A stretch of DNA of 64,000 bases from [Mycobacterium] nativiensis (GTDB lineage Bacteria; Actinomycetota; Actinomycetes; Mycobacteriales; Mycobacteriaceae). A program made the translations under genes and the position numbers. Location: positions 5,011,784 through 5,075,783 of the forward strand of contig NZ_CP083986.1 of NCBI RefSeq assembly GCF_020172685.1, given 5' to 3'. This document shows, piece by piece, positions 17,703 through 25,943 of the stretch. Position 1 is the first letter of the stretch. Each line of letters opens with the position of its first letter. The notes under the pieces are model-generated. The model ran no database searches. It was not told where the DNA came from and saw only the letters and a program-made list of their open reading frames with translations.

Positions 17703-18565
17703 CTCGTCACCCCCTGTCGGCCGTGCTGCCCGACGGGCCACGAGCCCAGGTACCGCACGTCGGCGCAGCCTTGGCGCAGCGCCTGCAGCGTCTCGCCCAC
17801 CGCGCGATCGTCGATGTGCCCGACACAGTCCAGGAAGAACAGGTAGGTACCCAACTGGGTGCGGGTGGGGCGGGACTCGATGCGGGTCAGATCGATTCCG
17901 CGGCTGCCGAATTCGCCCAGTGCGGCGGCAAGGACGCCGGGCGCGTTCTGGAGGCGAAGCACCACCGAGGTCCGGTCGGCGCCGGTGCGCGCCGGCGGCG
18001 GTGCGGGCGCACCGACCAGGACGAAGCGGGTACGGGCGTTGGGTTCGTCGATCACGCCGGCGGCCAGCGTTGCCAGCCCGCGCTGCTCGGCGGCCAAAGC
18101 GGTGCTCACCCCGGCGTCGGCCAGCCCGTCGCTGACCTGTTGCGCCGCAGCCGCATTGGAGTTTGCGGGCACCGTGTGGGCCCCGGGCAGATGCTCGGCC
18201 AGCCAGCGCCGCACCTGGGCGCCGGCCACCGGGTGCGCGGCGACGGTGCGGATGTCGGCCTCGGCCCGGCCCGGCGCGACGACGATCGAGAACGCCACCT
18301 CCAGGGTGGTTTCGGCGAACACCTGCAGCGGCGAACCGGCCGCGAGTCCGTCCAGGGTGGGGGTCACGCCGCCTTCGATCGAGTTCTCGATCGGCACGCA
18401 GGCGTAGTCGGCGGCACCGGTGCGCACCGCGTCGAGGGCGGCCGGGGTGCTCTCGGCGGGCACCGGTCGATGATCGGCGCCGGGAACCTGGCCGGCGCTG
18501 GTCAAGGCGAGCAGCGCCGCTTCGGTGAAGGTCCCCGCCGGGCCGAGATAGCTGATGCGGGTCAC
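17699..18565 (-). CDS. pheA: Prephenate dehydratase
   Basis: 288 aa, makes phenylpyruvate from prephenate in phenylalanine biosynthesis. The periplasmic-binding-like catalytic domain starts with ISYLGPAGTFTEAAL. NARTRFVLVG holds the TRF catalytic motif. The C-terminal ACT domain has the ESRP motif (IESRPTRTQLGTYLFFLD) that binds phenylalanine for feedback control. GTG start; TAGGGT ends 6 nt upstream, indicating leaderless transcription. Orthologous position to Rv3838c. Confidence 0.96.
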   Translation of the reverse strand: MTRISYLGPAGTFTEAALLALTSAGQVPGADHRPVPAESTPAALDAVRTGAADYACVPIENSIEGGVTPTLDGLAAGSPLQVFAETTLEVAFSIVVAPGRAEADIRTVAAHPVAGAQVRRWLAEHLPGAHTVPANSNAAAAQQVSDGLADAGVSTALAAEQRGLATLAAGVIDEPNARTRFVLVGAPAPPPARTGADRTSVVLRLQNAPGVLAAALGEFGSRGIDLTRIESRPTRTQLGTYLFFLDCVGHIDDRAVGETLQALRQGCADVRYLGSWPVGQHGRQGVTR

Positions 18566-18571
18566 CGGACA

Positions 18572-18577
18572 ACCCTA
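18572..18577 (-). promoter_or_regulatory. Putative -10 element of pheA (leaderless)
   Basis: TAGGGT on the minus strand, 6 nt before the GTG start. Confidence 0.45.
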
Positions 18578-18664
18578 TCGGCCGCCCGTCGTATGTGCGG
18601 CCGCCGCGGGCCCGGCGAGGCGATCCGAGTCCACCGAGCGGTTGCGCAGATGGGCATCGCCTAG

Positions 18665-18683
18665 TTAAGTTAGGCTTACCTCA
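18665..18683 (+). promoter_or_regulatory. IdeR iron box
   Basis: TTAAGTTAGGCTTACCTCA matches the IdeR/DtxR consensus TTAGGTTAGSCTAACCTAA at 16 of 19 positions. It lies about 20-38 bp before the ATG of the DUF2470 gene, where bound IdeR would block transcription. This predicts repression in iron-replete cells and matches the known inclusion of Rv3839 in the M. tuberculosis IdeR regulon. Confidence 0.85.
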
Positions 18684-18702
18684 CTTACTGAAAGGGTGAT
18701 CG

Positions 18703-19524
18703 ATGGCCGTCAGCACCGCAGGAACCGTCCCGACGTCCGCCGAGCGGATTCGCAGCGCCTGCGTCCGCGGCCAGGCGCTGCTGGCGATCGCCGACTCGGC
18801 CGACGCCGAACCCGTCACCGCGCCGGTCTGCCACCTGTTGCCGGACGGCTCCGTGGTGATCGCCGTCCCGGTCGGTGACCCGGTCACCGACGCGGCCGCC
18901 ACCGAATCCGGAGTGCCGGCCATGCTCGAGCTGACCGACCATTCACCGTTGCGGCTGCGTGAACGGGTGCGTGCCCTGGTCTGGATCCGCGGCCGGCTGC
19001 GGTCGGTACCAGAGCCCGAGATCGTCGCACTGCTGGACCGGATCGCCGCAGTGGACCCGAATCCAGCTCTGCTGCAGGTGATCTCGCCGCTTTCGGGAGC
19101 CGGGCAATGCGGCGCCGGCGACGGGGAGATCGGCTATTCCCTGTTGCGGCTCACCCCTGAGTCGGCGGTGCTGGCCGATGCGACCGGGGCCGAGTCGGTC
19201 GCGGTGGACGAGTTGCTGGCGGCCCGGCCCGACCCGTTCTGCGCGATCGAGGCGCACTGGCTGCAGCACCTGGACTCGGCGCACCCCGAGCTGGTCGCCC
19301 GCCTGGCCACCATCAAGCTGCCGCCGCGGCTGCGCCGCGGACAGACCCGTCCCCTGGCCGTGGATCGCTACGGCATGTGGCTGCGGGTGGAGGGCATCGA
19401 CGGTGACCACGACGTCCGGCTGAGCTTCCCGCAGCCGGTAGCCGACGTGCTGAGCCTGAACCGGGCGGTGCGCGCGCTGCTGGGCTGCCCGTTCCTCAAC
19501 GGACTGCAAGTCCGCCAACGGTAG
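18703..19524 (+). CDS. IdeR-regulated DUF2470 / HugZ-like protein (Rv3839-like)
   Basis: 273 aa. The N-terminal ~150 residues have a split-barrel-like pattern; the C-terminal ~90 residues resemble DUF2470 (AHWLQHLDSAHPELVARLA ... DRYGMWLRV ... RAVRALL). DUF2470 is the heme-contacting tail of HugZ-type heme-degrading enzymes. A role in heme handling under iron limitation fits the IdeR box. ATG start after AAAGGG. A paralogue with a clearer HugZ fold is at 53705. Confidence 0.82.
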   Translation: MAVSTAGTVPTSAERIRSACVRGQALLAIADSADAEPVTAPVCHLLPDGSVVIAVPVGDPVTDAAATESGVPAMLELTDHSPLRLRERVRALVWIRGRLRSVPEPEIVALLDRIAAVDPNPALLQVISPLSGAGQCGAGDGEIGYSLLRLTPESAVLADATGAESVAVDELLAARPDPFCAIEAHWLQHLDSAHPELVARLATIKLPPRLRRGQTRPLAVDRYGMWLRVEGIDGDHDVRLSFPQPVADVLSLNRAVRALLGCPFLNGLQVRQR

Positions 19525-19525
19525 C

Positions 19526-19578
19526 AGCGGCGATTGCAAGCGCGGCGGAGCCGGGCGAAGCAGGTCGCCGCCATGAGC
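19526..19578 (+). repeat. 53-bp dispersed repeat, third copy (reverse orientation)
   Basis: Starts 1 bp after the DUF2470 gene stop codon. About 42 of 53 positions match the reverse complement of the units at 8632 and 8687, including the blocks AGCCGGGCG and CCGCCAT. Each copy is at the 3' side of a gene, consistent with a mobile or terminator-like element. Confidence 0.75.
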
Positions 19579-19598
19579 CCAGCGGTTACCGTGTCGGG

Positions 19599-20351
19599 GT
19601 GACCGAGCCGGCGGCCCAGCGACACGCGCTGCGGCTGGAGATCGTCGTGGTGCTGGCGGTCACCTACGGGCTCAGCGCCTTCACCGCCATGCTGCAGCTG
19701 GCCGATTCGGTGCTGCGCGACCTCAGTGCCCAGCGAATCGCCCTGAACCCGCGCCGGTCCTACTTCGACGTCATCGACCTGGGCCTCAACGCCGCCTGGG
19801 CCGTACAGCTGATCGCCTGGGGCGCGTTGGCGGTGTATCTGTTGTGGCGCAGCGGATACAGCCCTGCCCGTATCGGGCTGACCCGGCTACCGCGACGCTC
19901 CGATCTGGCCGGCGGCCTGGGCCTGGCGGCACTGATCGGCCTGCCCGGGCTGGGCCTGTACCTGCTGGCGCGCACCCTGGGCCTGAACGCCGACGTCATC
20001 CCCGCGGCGATCAACGACACCTGGTGGCGCGCCCCGATGCTGATCGTGATCGCCTTCGCCAACGGCTGGGCCGAAGAGGTGATCGTCGTCGGCTATCTGC
20101 TGACCCGGCTGCGGCAACTGCGGGTCGCACCGTGGGTGGCGCTGGCCTGTTCGGCGCTGCTCCGCGGTGCCTACCACCTCTATCAGGGGTTCGGCGCCGG
20201 CCTGGGCAACATCGCCATGGGTCTGGTGTTCGGCTACACCTGGCAACGCACCGGCCGGCTGTGGCCGCTGATCCTCGCCCACGGCCTGATCGACACCGTG
20301 GCGTTCGTCGGGTACGCGCTGTTCGCCGAGAAACTCGGCTGGCTGCGCTGA
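19599..20351 (+). CDS. CPBP-family intramembrane metalloprotease
   Basis: 250 aa, about seven hydrophobic segments. The CPBP motifs are AEEVIVVGYLLTRLRQ (motif 1, paired Glu), RGAYHLYQGFGAGLGNI (motif 2, His) and ILAHGLIDTVAF (motif 3, His). Together they form the metal site of Abi/CAAX-like membrane proteases. The usual motif-1 Arg (EEXXXR) is replaced by Gly-Tyr-Leu here, so activity is not assured. GTG start, 20 bp after the dispersed repeat. Confidence 0.85.
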   Translation: MTEPAAQRHALRLEIVVVLAVTYGLSAFTAMLQLADSVLRDLSAQRIALNPRRSYFDVIDLGLNAAWAVQLIAWGALAVYLLWRSGYSPARIGLTRLPRRSDLAGGLGLAALIGLPGLGLYLLARTLGLNADVIPAAINDTWWRAPMLIVIAFANGWAEEVIVVGYLLTRLRQLRVAPWVALACSALLRGAYHLYQGFGAGLGNIAMGLVFGYTWQRTGRLWPLILAHGLIDTVAFVGYALFAEKLGWLR

Positions 20352-20472
20352 TCCGGCGTTGCCCGTGCCACCGCCCGCTCAACCGCGAGATTGCAACCAC
20401 GCACAAGAATTCGCCCCCAAATCCTGCGCGTCAGTTCAATTTCGCGCCGATATCCAGCTGGCTGCGCTGATC
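20338..20472 (+). repeat. 16-bp direct repeat around the CPBP gene 3' end
   Basis: GCTGGCTGCGCTGATC occurs at 20338-20353, covering the last codons and stop of the CPBP gene, and again at 20457-20472. The 128-bp gap 20352-20479 holds no gene. It may be the scar of a small duplication or insertion. Confidence 0.5.
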
Positions 20473-20479
20473 GCCGGCG

Positions 20480-22813
20480 CTACCCCGCGGCGCGTGTCAC
20501 CGTGACGGTGATGGTGCTCGCACCGCTGTTGGATCCGATGACCAGCACCGAAGCGTTGTCCGTCGAAACGACCTGGCCGCCGGTGACGCTCACCTGGTAG
20601 CCGTTCGGGAACTGGACGTCCGGAATCGAGATCTTGGTCTCCGATCCGGCGGCGAAGCTGCCGGAGCCGTCGGCCATCGCCGTGGAGTAGCTGAACGAGA
20701 AGACGCCGTTCTGGAACGACCAAGCGCTTGGGATTCCGGCGATCACCTGCGGGTACGGCTGGGCCAACGCCGCCACGATGGGCTCGTCGACGTTGTCGCC
20801 GGTCGGCGGCAGGTTGGTGTTGTGCACCAGCGAGCCCGCCTCGTTGGTGTAACCCCAGTACAGCCAACCGAACTTGTGCGGGTCGATCGAGTTCAGCTGG
20901 CTGGTGATGGTGTCGACGTTGTGGGTGGCGCCGAACTCGGTGACCACCCCCGGGACGCCGTACTGGTCGATGTAGCGCTGGGCGCCGTCCATCATCATCC
21001 CGTCCCAGATCGAGCAGCCGGCGGAGCTGCCCCCGCCCAGCGCGTCGAAGATGCAGTAGTCGTGGAACGCGAAGACAGTGTTCTTGTCCTCGAGCCCGCC
21101 CAGGTGGGTTACCGCGGTTGCGTTGCCGAACAGCACATTCGGCTCGTAGTACACCGTGGTGTTCGGGTCGACCGACCGGATCGCCGAGGTCACCTGGTCG
21201 TAGAACGGGGTCAGCGTCTCGCGGTCGAAGTGGGGGTTGCCGAGAATGCTGGCCAACCAGGGCGAGCCGGCCCACGGCTCGTTCATGATCTCGTAGCCGG
21301 CCACGCCGGGAGTGCCACCCATGTAGTCGGCGACGGTCTGCCACATCCGGGCGTAGTGGTTCTGCAGCCCGACGCCGTCTACCTTCTCGTTGGCCCAGAA
21401 CGCATCCCAGGCCTGGTTCTGCGCCGGGTTGAGGGCGTAGCCGAACGGGAACGGTGCGCTGGTGTCGTTGTCGTCCGGGTTGAACATCGTCGCCCAGTCC
21501 GGCGCGCCGTGGCCGCCGATCTCCGTGCTGTAGAGGTCCTGGTGCATGTCGAGGATGCTGACGATGCCGTGCGACTTGAGAGTCTCGATGGTCTCCTTGA
21601 CCGACTCCAGGTAGGCCCAGTTGTATACCCCGGGCTGCGGTTCGATCTGGTCCCAGTACAGGCCGACGCGCACCGCGGTGAATCCGTTGGCGGCCAGGAA
21701 CGCCGCGTCGTCGTCTCCGAAGCCGTTGCCGCCCGGGGTGAACGGCGGCGACTTGTACACCTGGTTGACGCCCTGCAGGATGACGACCCGGCCGTCGTGG
21801 TCGACGATCCATTTCCCGGCGGTGCCGAGTTCGGCCAGCGCCTTCTCCGGGGCTCCGTCCAGCACGCCGAAGTGGCCGACCGCGCCATGGGTGCCGAAAG
21901 CGCCCGAGAGGCCACCGACCCCGCCCAGGGCGGGCAGATCACCCTGGCCCTGGTAGACGCCGTTGCCGCCGTCACCGCCGGCGCCGCCGCCGCCGAACCA
22001 CGCCGAGCCGTTGCCGCCGTCACCACCGTTGCCGCCGATGTGGGTGCCGTCGCCGCCGACGCCACCCGCGCCACCGACACCCAGCATCCACCCGATCCCG
22101 GCGCCACCGGCACCACCAATGCCGCCGGTCACCCCGTCGCCGCCGGCGCCACCGGTCCCACCGACGCCCATGTACCAGCCGCCGGCACCGCCGACACCCC
22201 CGGCGCCGCCCTCACCGCCGGTGCCACCGACACCGCCGTTGCCGAAGAACCCGGCCGCGCCACCGGCGCCACCGACGCCACCGACCGCGGTGTTGTCCCA
22301 GCCGGCCCCGCCGTCGCCGAACAACCAGCCGCCCGCACCGCCGGCGGCGTGTTCCTGCGTGCCGGCCGCACCGTCGCCGATCATCGCACCCAACCCCAGC
22401 GCCCCACTGAACTGGTTGAACCCGTCGATGATCGGCGCCATCCAGGAGCTGCTGACCAAGCTGTCGATGCCGGTGTACAGCGGGGTGTAGACCCAGTCGT
22501 GCACCATCCCCGTCAGGTCCGGGGCGAACAGGCTCGGCGACGCAGCCGCCGTCCCGGCCAGCAGTCCGTCCCACTGCGCCGGGTCGAAGAACGCCTCCCA
22601 GGCTGCCGGACTGAACACCGCATCCCAGTCCAGCCCGCCGGTCGTCACATCCACGAACGGCGCCACCGCCTGGTCGAACATGTCGTCGAAGACCTCGGCG
22701 GATGCCACCGGTGCGGCGGTCAGCGGCGCCACCCCGAACGCCAGGAACGCCCCGACCGCCGTACCCAACCCGACAACGCGACGATTCCGCTTGGCGCTGC
22801 ACTGACGAGTCAT
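20480..22813 (-). CDS. Secreted PGRS-like / GH5 endoglycoceramidase-type glycoside hydrolase
   Basis: 777 aa from ATG 22813. Signal peptide residues 1-39 (VGAFLAFGVAPLTAAPVASA region). Residues 40-148 form an N-terminal domain. Residues ~150-305 are a PGRS-like array of GG-X repeats (GGAGGVGGAGG). Residues ~330-690 are a GH5 barrel with LDMHQDLYS, acid/base Glu512 in IMNEPWAG and nucleophile Glu626 in VVTEFGATH. Residues ~690-777 are a beta-sandwich. DMHQDLYS...GAPDWA is typical of endoglycoceramidases, which cleave glycan from glycosphingolipids; a cellulase-like role is the alternative. No PE domain precedes the PGRS region. Confidence 0.88.
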   Translation of the reverse strand: MTRQCSAKRNRRVVGLGTAVGAFLAFGVAPLTAAPVASAEVFDDMFDQAVAPFVDVTTGGLDWDAVFSPAAWEAFFDPAQWDGLLAGTAAASPSLFAPDLTGMVHDWVYTPLYTGIDSLVSSSWMAPIIDGFNQFSGALGLGAMIGDGAAGTQEHAAGGAGGWLFGDGGAGWDNTAVGGVGGAGGAAGFFGNGGVGGTGGEGGAGGVGGAGGWYMGVGGTGGAGGDGVTGGIGGAGGAGIGWMLGVGGAGGVGGDGTHIGGNGGDGGNGSAWFGGGGAGGDGGNGVYQGQGDLPALGGVGGLSGAFGTHGAVGHFGVLDGAPEKALAELGTAGKWIVDHDGRVVILQGVNQVYKSPPFTPGGNGFGDDDAAFLAANGFTAVRVGLYWDQIEPQPGVYNWAYLESVKETIETLKSHGIVSILDMHQDLYSTEIGGHGAPDWATMFNPDDNDTSAPFPFGYALNPAQNQAWDAFWANEKVDGVGLQNHYARMWQTVADYMGGTPGVAGYEIMNEPWAGSPWLASILGNPHFDRETLTPFYDQVTSAIRSVDPNTTVYYEPNVLFGNATAVTHLGGLEDKNTVFAFHDYCIFDALGGGSSAGCSIWDGMMMDGAQRYIDQYGVPGVVTEFGATHNVDTITSQLNSIDPHKFGWLYWGYTNEAGSLVHNTNLPPTGDNVDEPIVAALAQPYPQVIAGIPSAWSFQNGVFSFSYSTAMADGSGSFAAGSETKISIPDVQFPNGYQVSVTGGQVVSTDNASVLVIGSNSGASTITVTVTRAAG
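21895..22370 (-). repeat. PGRS-type GGC-rich coding repeat array
   Basis: Tandem imperfect GCC/GGC-based units encode Gly-Gly-Ala/Gly-Gly-Val repeats inside the GH5 gene. Base composition is far from the flanks. Such arrays vary in length between strains in mycobacterial PGRS genes. Confidence 0.8.
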
Positions 22814-22933
22814 CCTGGGTAGACCTCTTTCCGCGAAGGTGGCGACAACCGGTGTTGTCAACATAACAACTTGTTGGGAATATCGCTAATGTCACCTGAG
22901 AAAATAGGGGGTTCGTTCGGTAAATCGGTGGGC

Positions 22934-23731
22934 TCAGCTCCAGAGTCGATGGTGGCCGGCGTAGTAGTACGTGTATCCGGTGGTCAGCGCGCACACCAGG
23001 CTGGCGATCGCCAACATGTAGGTACCGCCGGCGACCAGGCCGATGAATCCACCGATCCCCGCGCCCACGACAAAGGCCCCGAAGAGCAGCAGGTATCCCA
23101 GCCAGTCGGTGAGTTCTCCCCCGGCATGGTGGCGCTCGATGCCCTGGCCCAACTTCACCAGCGTGCCCGTGACGTAGCTCAACGGGATCGACACCTCGCC
23201 GTGCTTGTCGACGAAAGTGGCGTTGAGTGCGCCGATACCGAACGTCATCAGCAAGATCGGGAAAAAGGGCAGCGGAAGCTCGGGGCCGCCCAACAGGGTG
23301 GCGTCGAGCACCGTGGCGAGCACCAGCGCCAACGTGGTCAACACGGTGGTGGAATACGGCCGCGTCGGCCAGAGATGGCGACGGCACAACGACGCGCTGA
23401 CCACGCCGACGACGAACCCGACCAGGAGCAACGCGGCTGAGACCGCGAGCCACGGCGATGACGCTGCCCATCCGTCTTCGGCGTAGTAGCCCATCACCGC
23501 GCGCTGGGCATTGCCGGTCATGAAGGTCACGAAGTATCCGGCGGAATGGGTGAAGGCGGTAGCGCCCAACAGCCCCGCCAGCCCGGCCAATACCCACGAC
23601 AGCTTCGTTTCACTGTCGTACCTGGGACGGGTACGCAGCGCCTCGGACTGCGGAGGCTGGGTGAGTTGAGCTGACTGGGCGCATCGCTCGCAGGAGATTT
23701 CATCGGGCACCAGTGTGTTCCTTTCACTCAT
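22934..23731 (-). CDS. DUF1275 (YoaK-like) membrane protein, copy A
   Basis: 265 aa. A ~55-residue cytoplasmic N-terminus includes a CERC pair (CERCAQSAQ), then six hydrophobic segments. Hallmarks of DUF1275: FTHSAGYFVTFMTGNAQRAV and VSIPLSYVTGTLVKLGQGIE. Function unknown. Start ATG 23731; an in-frame ATG at 23776 is possible but less likely. Paralogue at 51384. Directly upstream of the GH5 gene on the same strand. Confidence 0.85.
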   Translation of the reverse strand: MSERNTLVPDEISCERCAQSAQLTQPPQSEALRTRPRYDSETKLSWVLAGLAGLLGATAFTHSAGYFVTFMTGNAQRAVMGYYAEDGWAASSPWLAVSAALLLVGFVVGVVSASLCRRHLWPTRPYSTTVLTTLALVLATVLDATLLGGPELPLPFFPILLMTFGIGALNATFVDKHGEVSIPLSYVTGTLVKLGQGIERHHAGGELTDWLGYLLLFGAFVVGAGIGGFIGLVAGGTYMLAIASLVCALTTGYTYYYAGHHRLWS

Positions 23732-23985
23732 TGAGATCTGTTGACTTCCTTGACATTCGGCCAGGCGGGACGGCATCCGCGCACCTGCTCAGGGCGGAAC
23801 CCCCTTGGGATGCAGCAGGAATCACGAACCGTCGGCAAGCCGAACTACTCGTCCGGTGACACCATTTTCTGGGCACGGACCGGCCCTCGCCATGGTGTTT
23901 GACACCCATTTACGGGCGAATGTTTCGCGTATGTCCAAGACCGGTCGGCGAAATGGGCGCCTCGCCGGAATCGGATTCTCCTGCG

Positions 23986-23991
23986 TAGATT
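23986..23991 (+). promoter_or_regulatory. Putative -10 element of the LCP gene (leaderless)
   Basis: TAGATT, 6 nt before the GTG at 23998. The rest of 23732-23985 shows no gene. Confidence 0.45.
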
Positions 23992-23997
23992 GGGCAG

Positions 23998-25254
23998 GTG
24001 AACGGCGATCGCAGACCCGGCGGGCCGCCGCGGCCTTGGGAGCAGCAGCCACCGCCTCGGCGCGAGCCGCCGCCGCTGCTGCACCGCCAGCCGTACCAGT
24101 CGCCGCAGGTACCGCCCGCGCGCCGACCGGCGCCCGTTCCGCCGCCGATCCAACGACGGGTGCCGCCGCCCGCTCCACCGCCACGACCGGCCGCGCCGCT
24201 TCGACCGCCGCCTCCTGCACCGCCGCCGCCACCGCAACGGCGGGTGCCACCGCCGCGTCCGGCCGGGTCTGTCCCGCCCCGCCCCCTGCGGCGCCGACGC
24301 CGATCCTGGCCGCGCCGGCTCGCGGTGCTCGCGGTGCTGGTGGTGCTGCTCGGAGCGGCCGGTGTGATCGGCGCCGGCGCCTGGCTCGACACGGCACTGC
24401 ATCGCGCCGCGGTGTTCTCCGGTTACGCCGACCGGCCGGCGCAGGGCCGCGGTACGACGTGGCTGCTGGTCGGATCCGACAGCCGTGCCGACCTCACTGT
24501 CGAGCAGCAGCAGGAGCTGACCACCGGCGGAGACATCGGCAACGGGCGCACCGACACCCTGCTGCTCATCCACCTGCCGGGCCCGGGGTCCGACTCCCCG
24601 GCGACCGTGGTGTCCATTCCGCGGGACTCCTACGTGCCCATTCCCGGCTACGGGCACGAGAAGATCAACGCCGCCTTCACCCTCGGCGGGGCTCCGCTGC
24701 TGACCCGGACGGTCGAGCAGACCACCGGACTGCGGCTGGACCACTACATGGAGATCGGGTTCGGCGGGTTCGCCGCGCTCGTCGACGCACTCGGCGGGGT
24801 CACGCTCTGCCCCGACGAGCCGATCGACGACCCGCTGGCCGGATTGAACGTGCCGGCCGGCTGCCAGAAGCTGACCGGGCGGGAGGCCCTGGGTTATGTG
24901 CGCAGCCGGGCCACCCCACGCGCCGACCTGGACCGGATGGTCCACCAGCGGTTGTTCCTGTCCGCACTGCTGGCCCGCGCCACCGACCCGACGGTGTGGC
25001 TCAACCCGGTGCGGTGGTACACCGTGCCCCATGCCGCCGCGCATTCGGTGACGGTGGACGCCGGAGCGCGTGTGCTGGACCTGGCCGCCCTGGGCTGGGC
25101 GCTGCGCGGGCCCACCACGATGCTGACCGTGCCGGTCGGCGAGTTCACCTACACCGATGTCGGCGACGCGGTGGTCTGGGACCACGCGGCAGCTGGGCGA
25201 CTATTCGACGCATTGAGCCGCGACGAGGCGCCCACAACCCACCCCGATAATTGA
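23998..25254 (+). CDS. LytR-CpsA-Psr (LCP) family cell-wall ligase (Rv3840 position)
   Basis: 418 aa. Residues 1-100 are extremely Pro/Arg-rich (cytoplasmic). A membrane anchor follows at ~108-130 (LAVLAVLVVLLGAAGVIGAG). The extracytoplasmic LCP domain has GSDSRAD, GRTDTLLLIH, VSIPRDSYVPIPG, EKINAAFTLGG and EALGYVRSRATPRADLDRM with the catalytic Arg residues. LCP enzymes transfer polyprenyl-linked glycans, in mycobacteria arabinogalactan, to peptidoglycan. Full-length here, whereas I recall Rv3840 as a much shorter LytR-like protein. Confidence 0.9.
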   Translation: MNGDRRPGGPPRPWEQQPPPRREPPPLLHRQPYQSPQVPPARRPAPVPPPIQRRVPPPAPPPRPAAPLRPPPPAPPPPPQRRVPPPRPAGSVPPRPLRRRRRSWPRRLAVLAVLVVLLGAAGVIGAGAWLDTALHRAAVFSGYADRPAQGRGTTWLLVGSDSRADLTVEQQQELTTGGDIGNGRTDTLLLIHLPGPGSDSPATVVSIPRDSYVPIPGYGHEKINAAFTLGGAPLLTRTVEQTTGLRLDHYMEIGFGGFAALVDALGGVTLCPDEPIDDPLAGLNVPAGCQKLTGREALGYVRSRATPRADLDRMVHQRLFLSALLARATDPTVWLNPVRWYTVPHAAAHSVTVDAGARVLDLAALGWALRGPTTMLTVPVGEFTYTDVGDAVVWDHAAAGRLFDALSRDEAPTTHPDN

Positions 25255-25285
25255 CGCTGGTCGAATTAGTTGCGCGGCTTCGACC

Positions 25286-25329
25286 GAATTTAAGCCAAAC
25301 CTATCTTTACTTAGGCAATGCTGCCCTGA
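25286..25329 (+). promoter_or_regulatory. Degenerate tandem IdeR-like boxes upstream of bfrB
   Basis: TTAGGCAATGCTGCCCTGA (25311-25329) matches the IdeR consensus at 13 of 19 positions. GAATTTAAGCCAAACCTAT (25286-25304) matches at 12. They lie about 55-100 bp before bfrB, the position from which IdeR activates bfrB in M. tuberculosis. The match quality is weak. Confidence 0.5.
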
Positions 25330-25369
25330 GTAAGCCTCGCCTTGGGTGCGAACCCACTCTGACCAGGGG

Positions 25370-25375
25370 TAGTGT
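25370..25375 (+). promoter_or_regulatory. Putative -10 element of bfrB (leaderless)
   Basis: TAGTGT with 7 nt to the ATG at 25383. Supports ATG 25383 over the in-frame GTG at 25377. Confidence 0.4.
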
Positions 25376-25382
25376 CGTGAAC

Positions 25383-25922
25383 ATGACCGGGAACGACAAC
25401 CACACTTCGAAATTCCACGCGCTGCTTCAAGAGCAGATCTACCACGAATTCACGGCAGCGCAACAATACGTCGCGGTCGCCGTTTATTTCGACGGCAGCG
25501 ATTTGCCGCAATTGGCGAAATTCTTTTACGCCCAGGCTGTCGAGGAACGCAGCCACGCGATGATGATGGTGCAGTATCTGCTCGACCGGGGCATCGCCGT
25601 CGAAATCCCCGGCACCGACGGGGTCCGCAACCGGTTCGACGCCCCGCGCGACGCCCTGGCGCTGATGCTCGACCAGGAGCACACCGTCACCGATCAGGTC
25701 AGCAGGCTGGCCAGCGCCGCCCGCGACGAAAGCGATCACCTCGGCGAACAGTTCATGCAGTGGTTCCTGCGCGAACAGGTCGAGGAGGTGGCCACCATGA
25801 CCCGGCTGCTGCGGGTCGCCGACCGCGCCGGCCACAACATGTTCGAGCTGGAGAACTTCATCGCCCGCGAGGTCGGCACTCCGGCACCGGAGACCGGCGC
25901 GCCCCGGATCGCCGGCGGGTAG
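25383..25922 (+). CDS. bfrB: Non-heme ferritin BfrB
   Basis: 179 aa. A 24-subunit ferritin that oxidises and stores iron. Ferroxidase ligands are in YHEFTAAQQY (Glu), EERSHAMMMVQY (Glu, Glu, His) and later Glu/Gln residues of the four-helix bundle (REQVEEVATM). Sequence is close to M. tuberculosis BfrB (Rv3841) through its length, including KFHALLQEQIY and RNRFDAPRDALAL. Probably activated in high iron by IdeR through the upstream boxes. Confidence 0.95.
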   Translation: MTGNDNHTSKFHALLQEQIYHEFTAAQQYVAVAVYFDGSDLPQLAKFFYAQAVEERSHAMMMVQYLLDRGIAVEIPGTDGVRNRFDAPRDALALMLDQEHTVTDQVSRLASAARDESDHLGEQFMQWFLREQVEEVATMTRLLRVADRAGHNMFELENFIAREVGTPAPETGAPRIAGG

Positions 25923-25943
25923 TCCCCGCGCTCACCCTGCCGA

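Noticed and set aside
20338..20472. 16-bp direct repeat as transposon target duplication
   Set aside because: Too long and nothing mobile lies between the copies; probably a small local duplication.
20822..22822. Long frame antisense to the GH5/PGRS gene
   Set aside because: Produced by the GGC/GCC repeats; no recognisable protein features.
22812..22864. Upstream start for the GH5 protein at 22864
   Set aside because: Starting at 22813 puts the signal peptide directly at the N-terminus; the extra 17 residues would weaken it.
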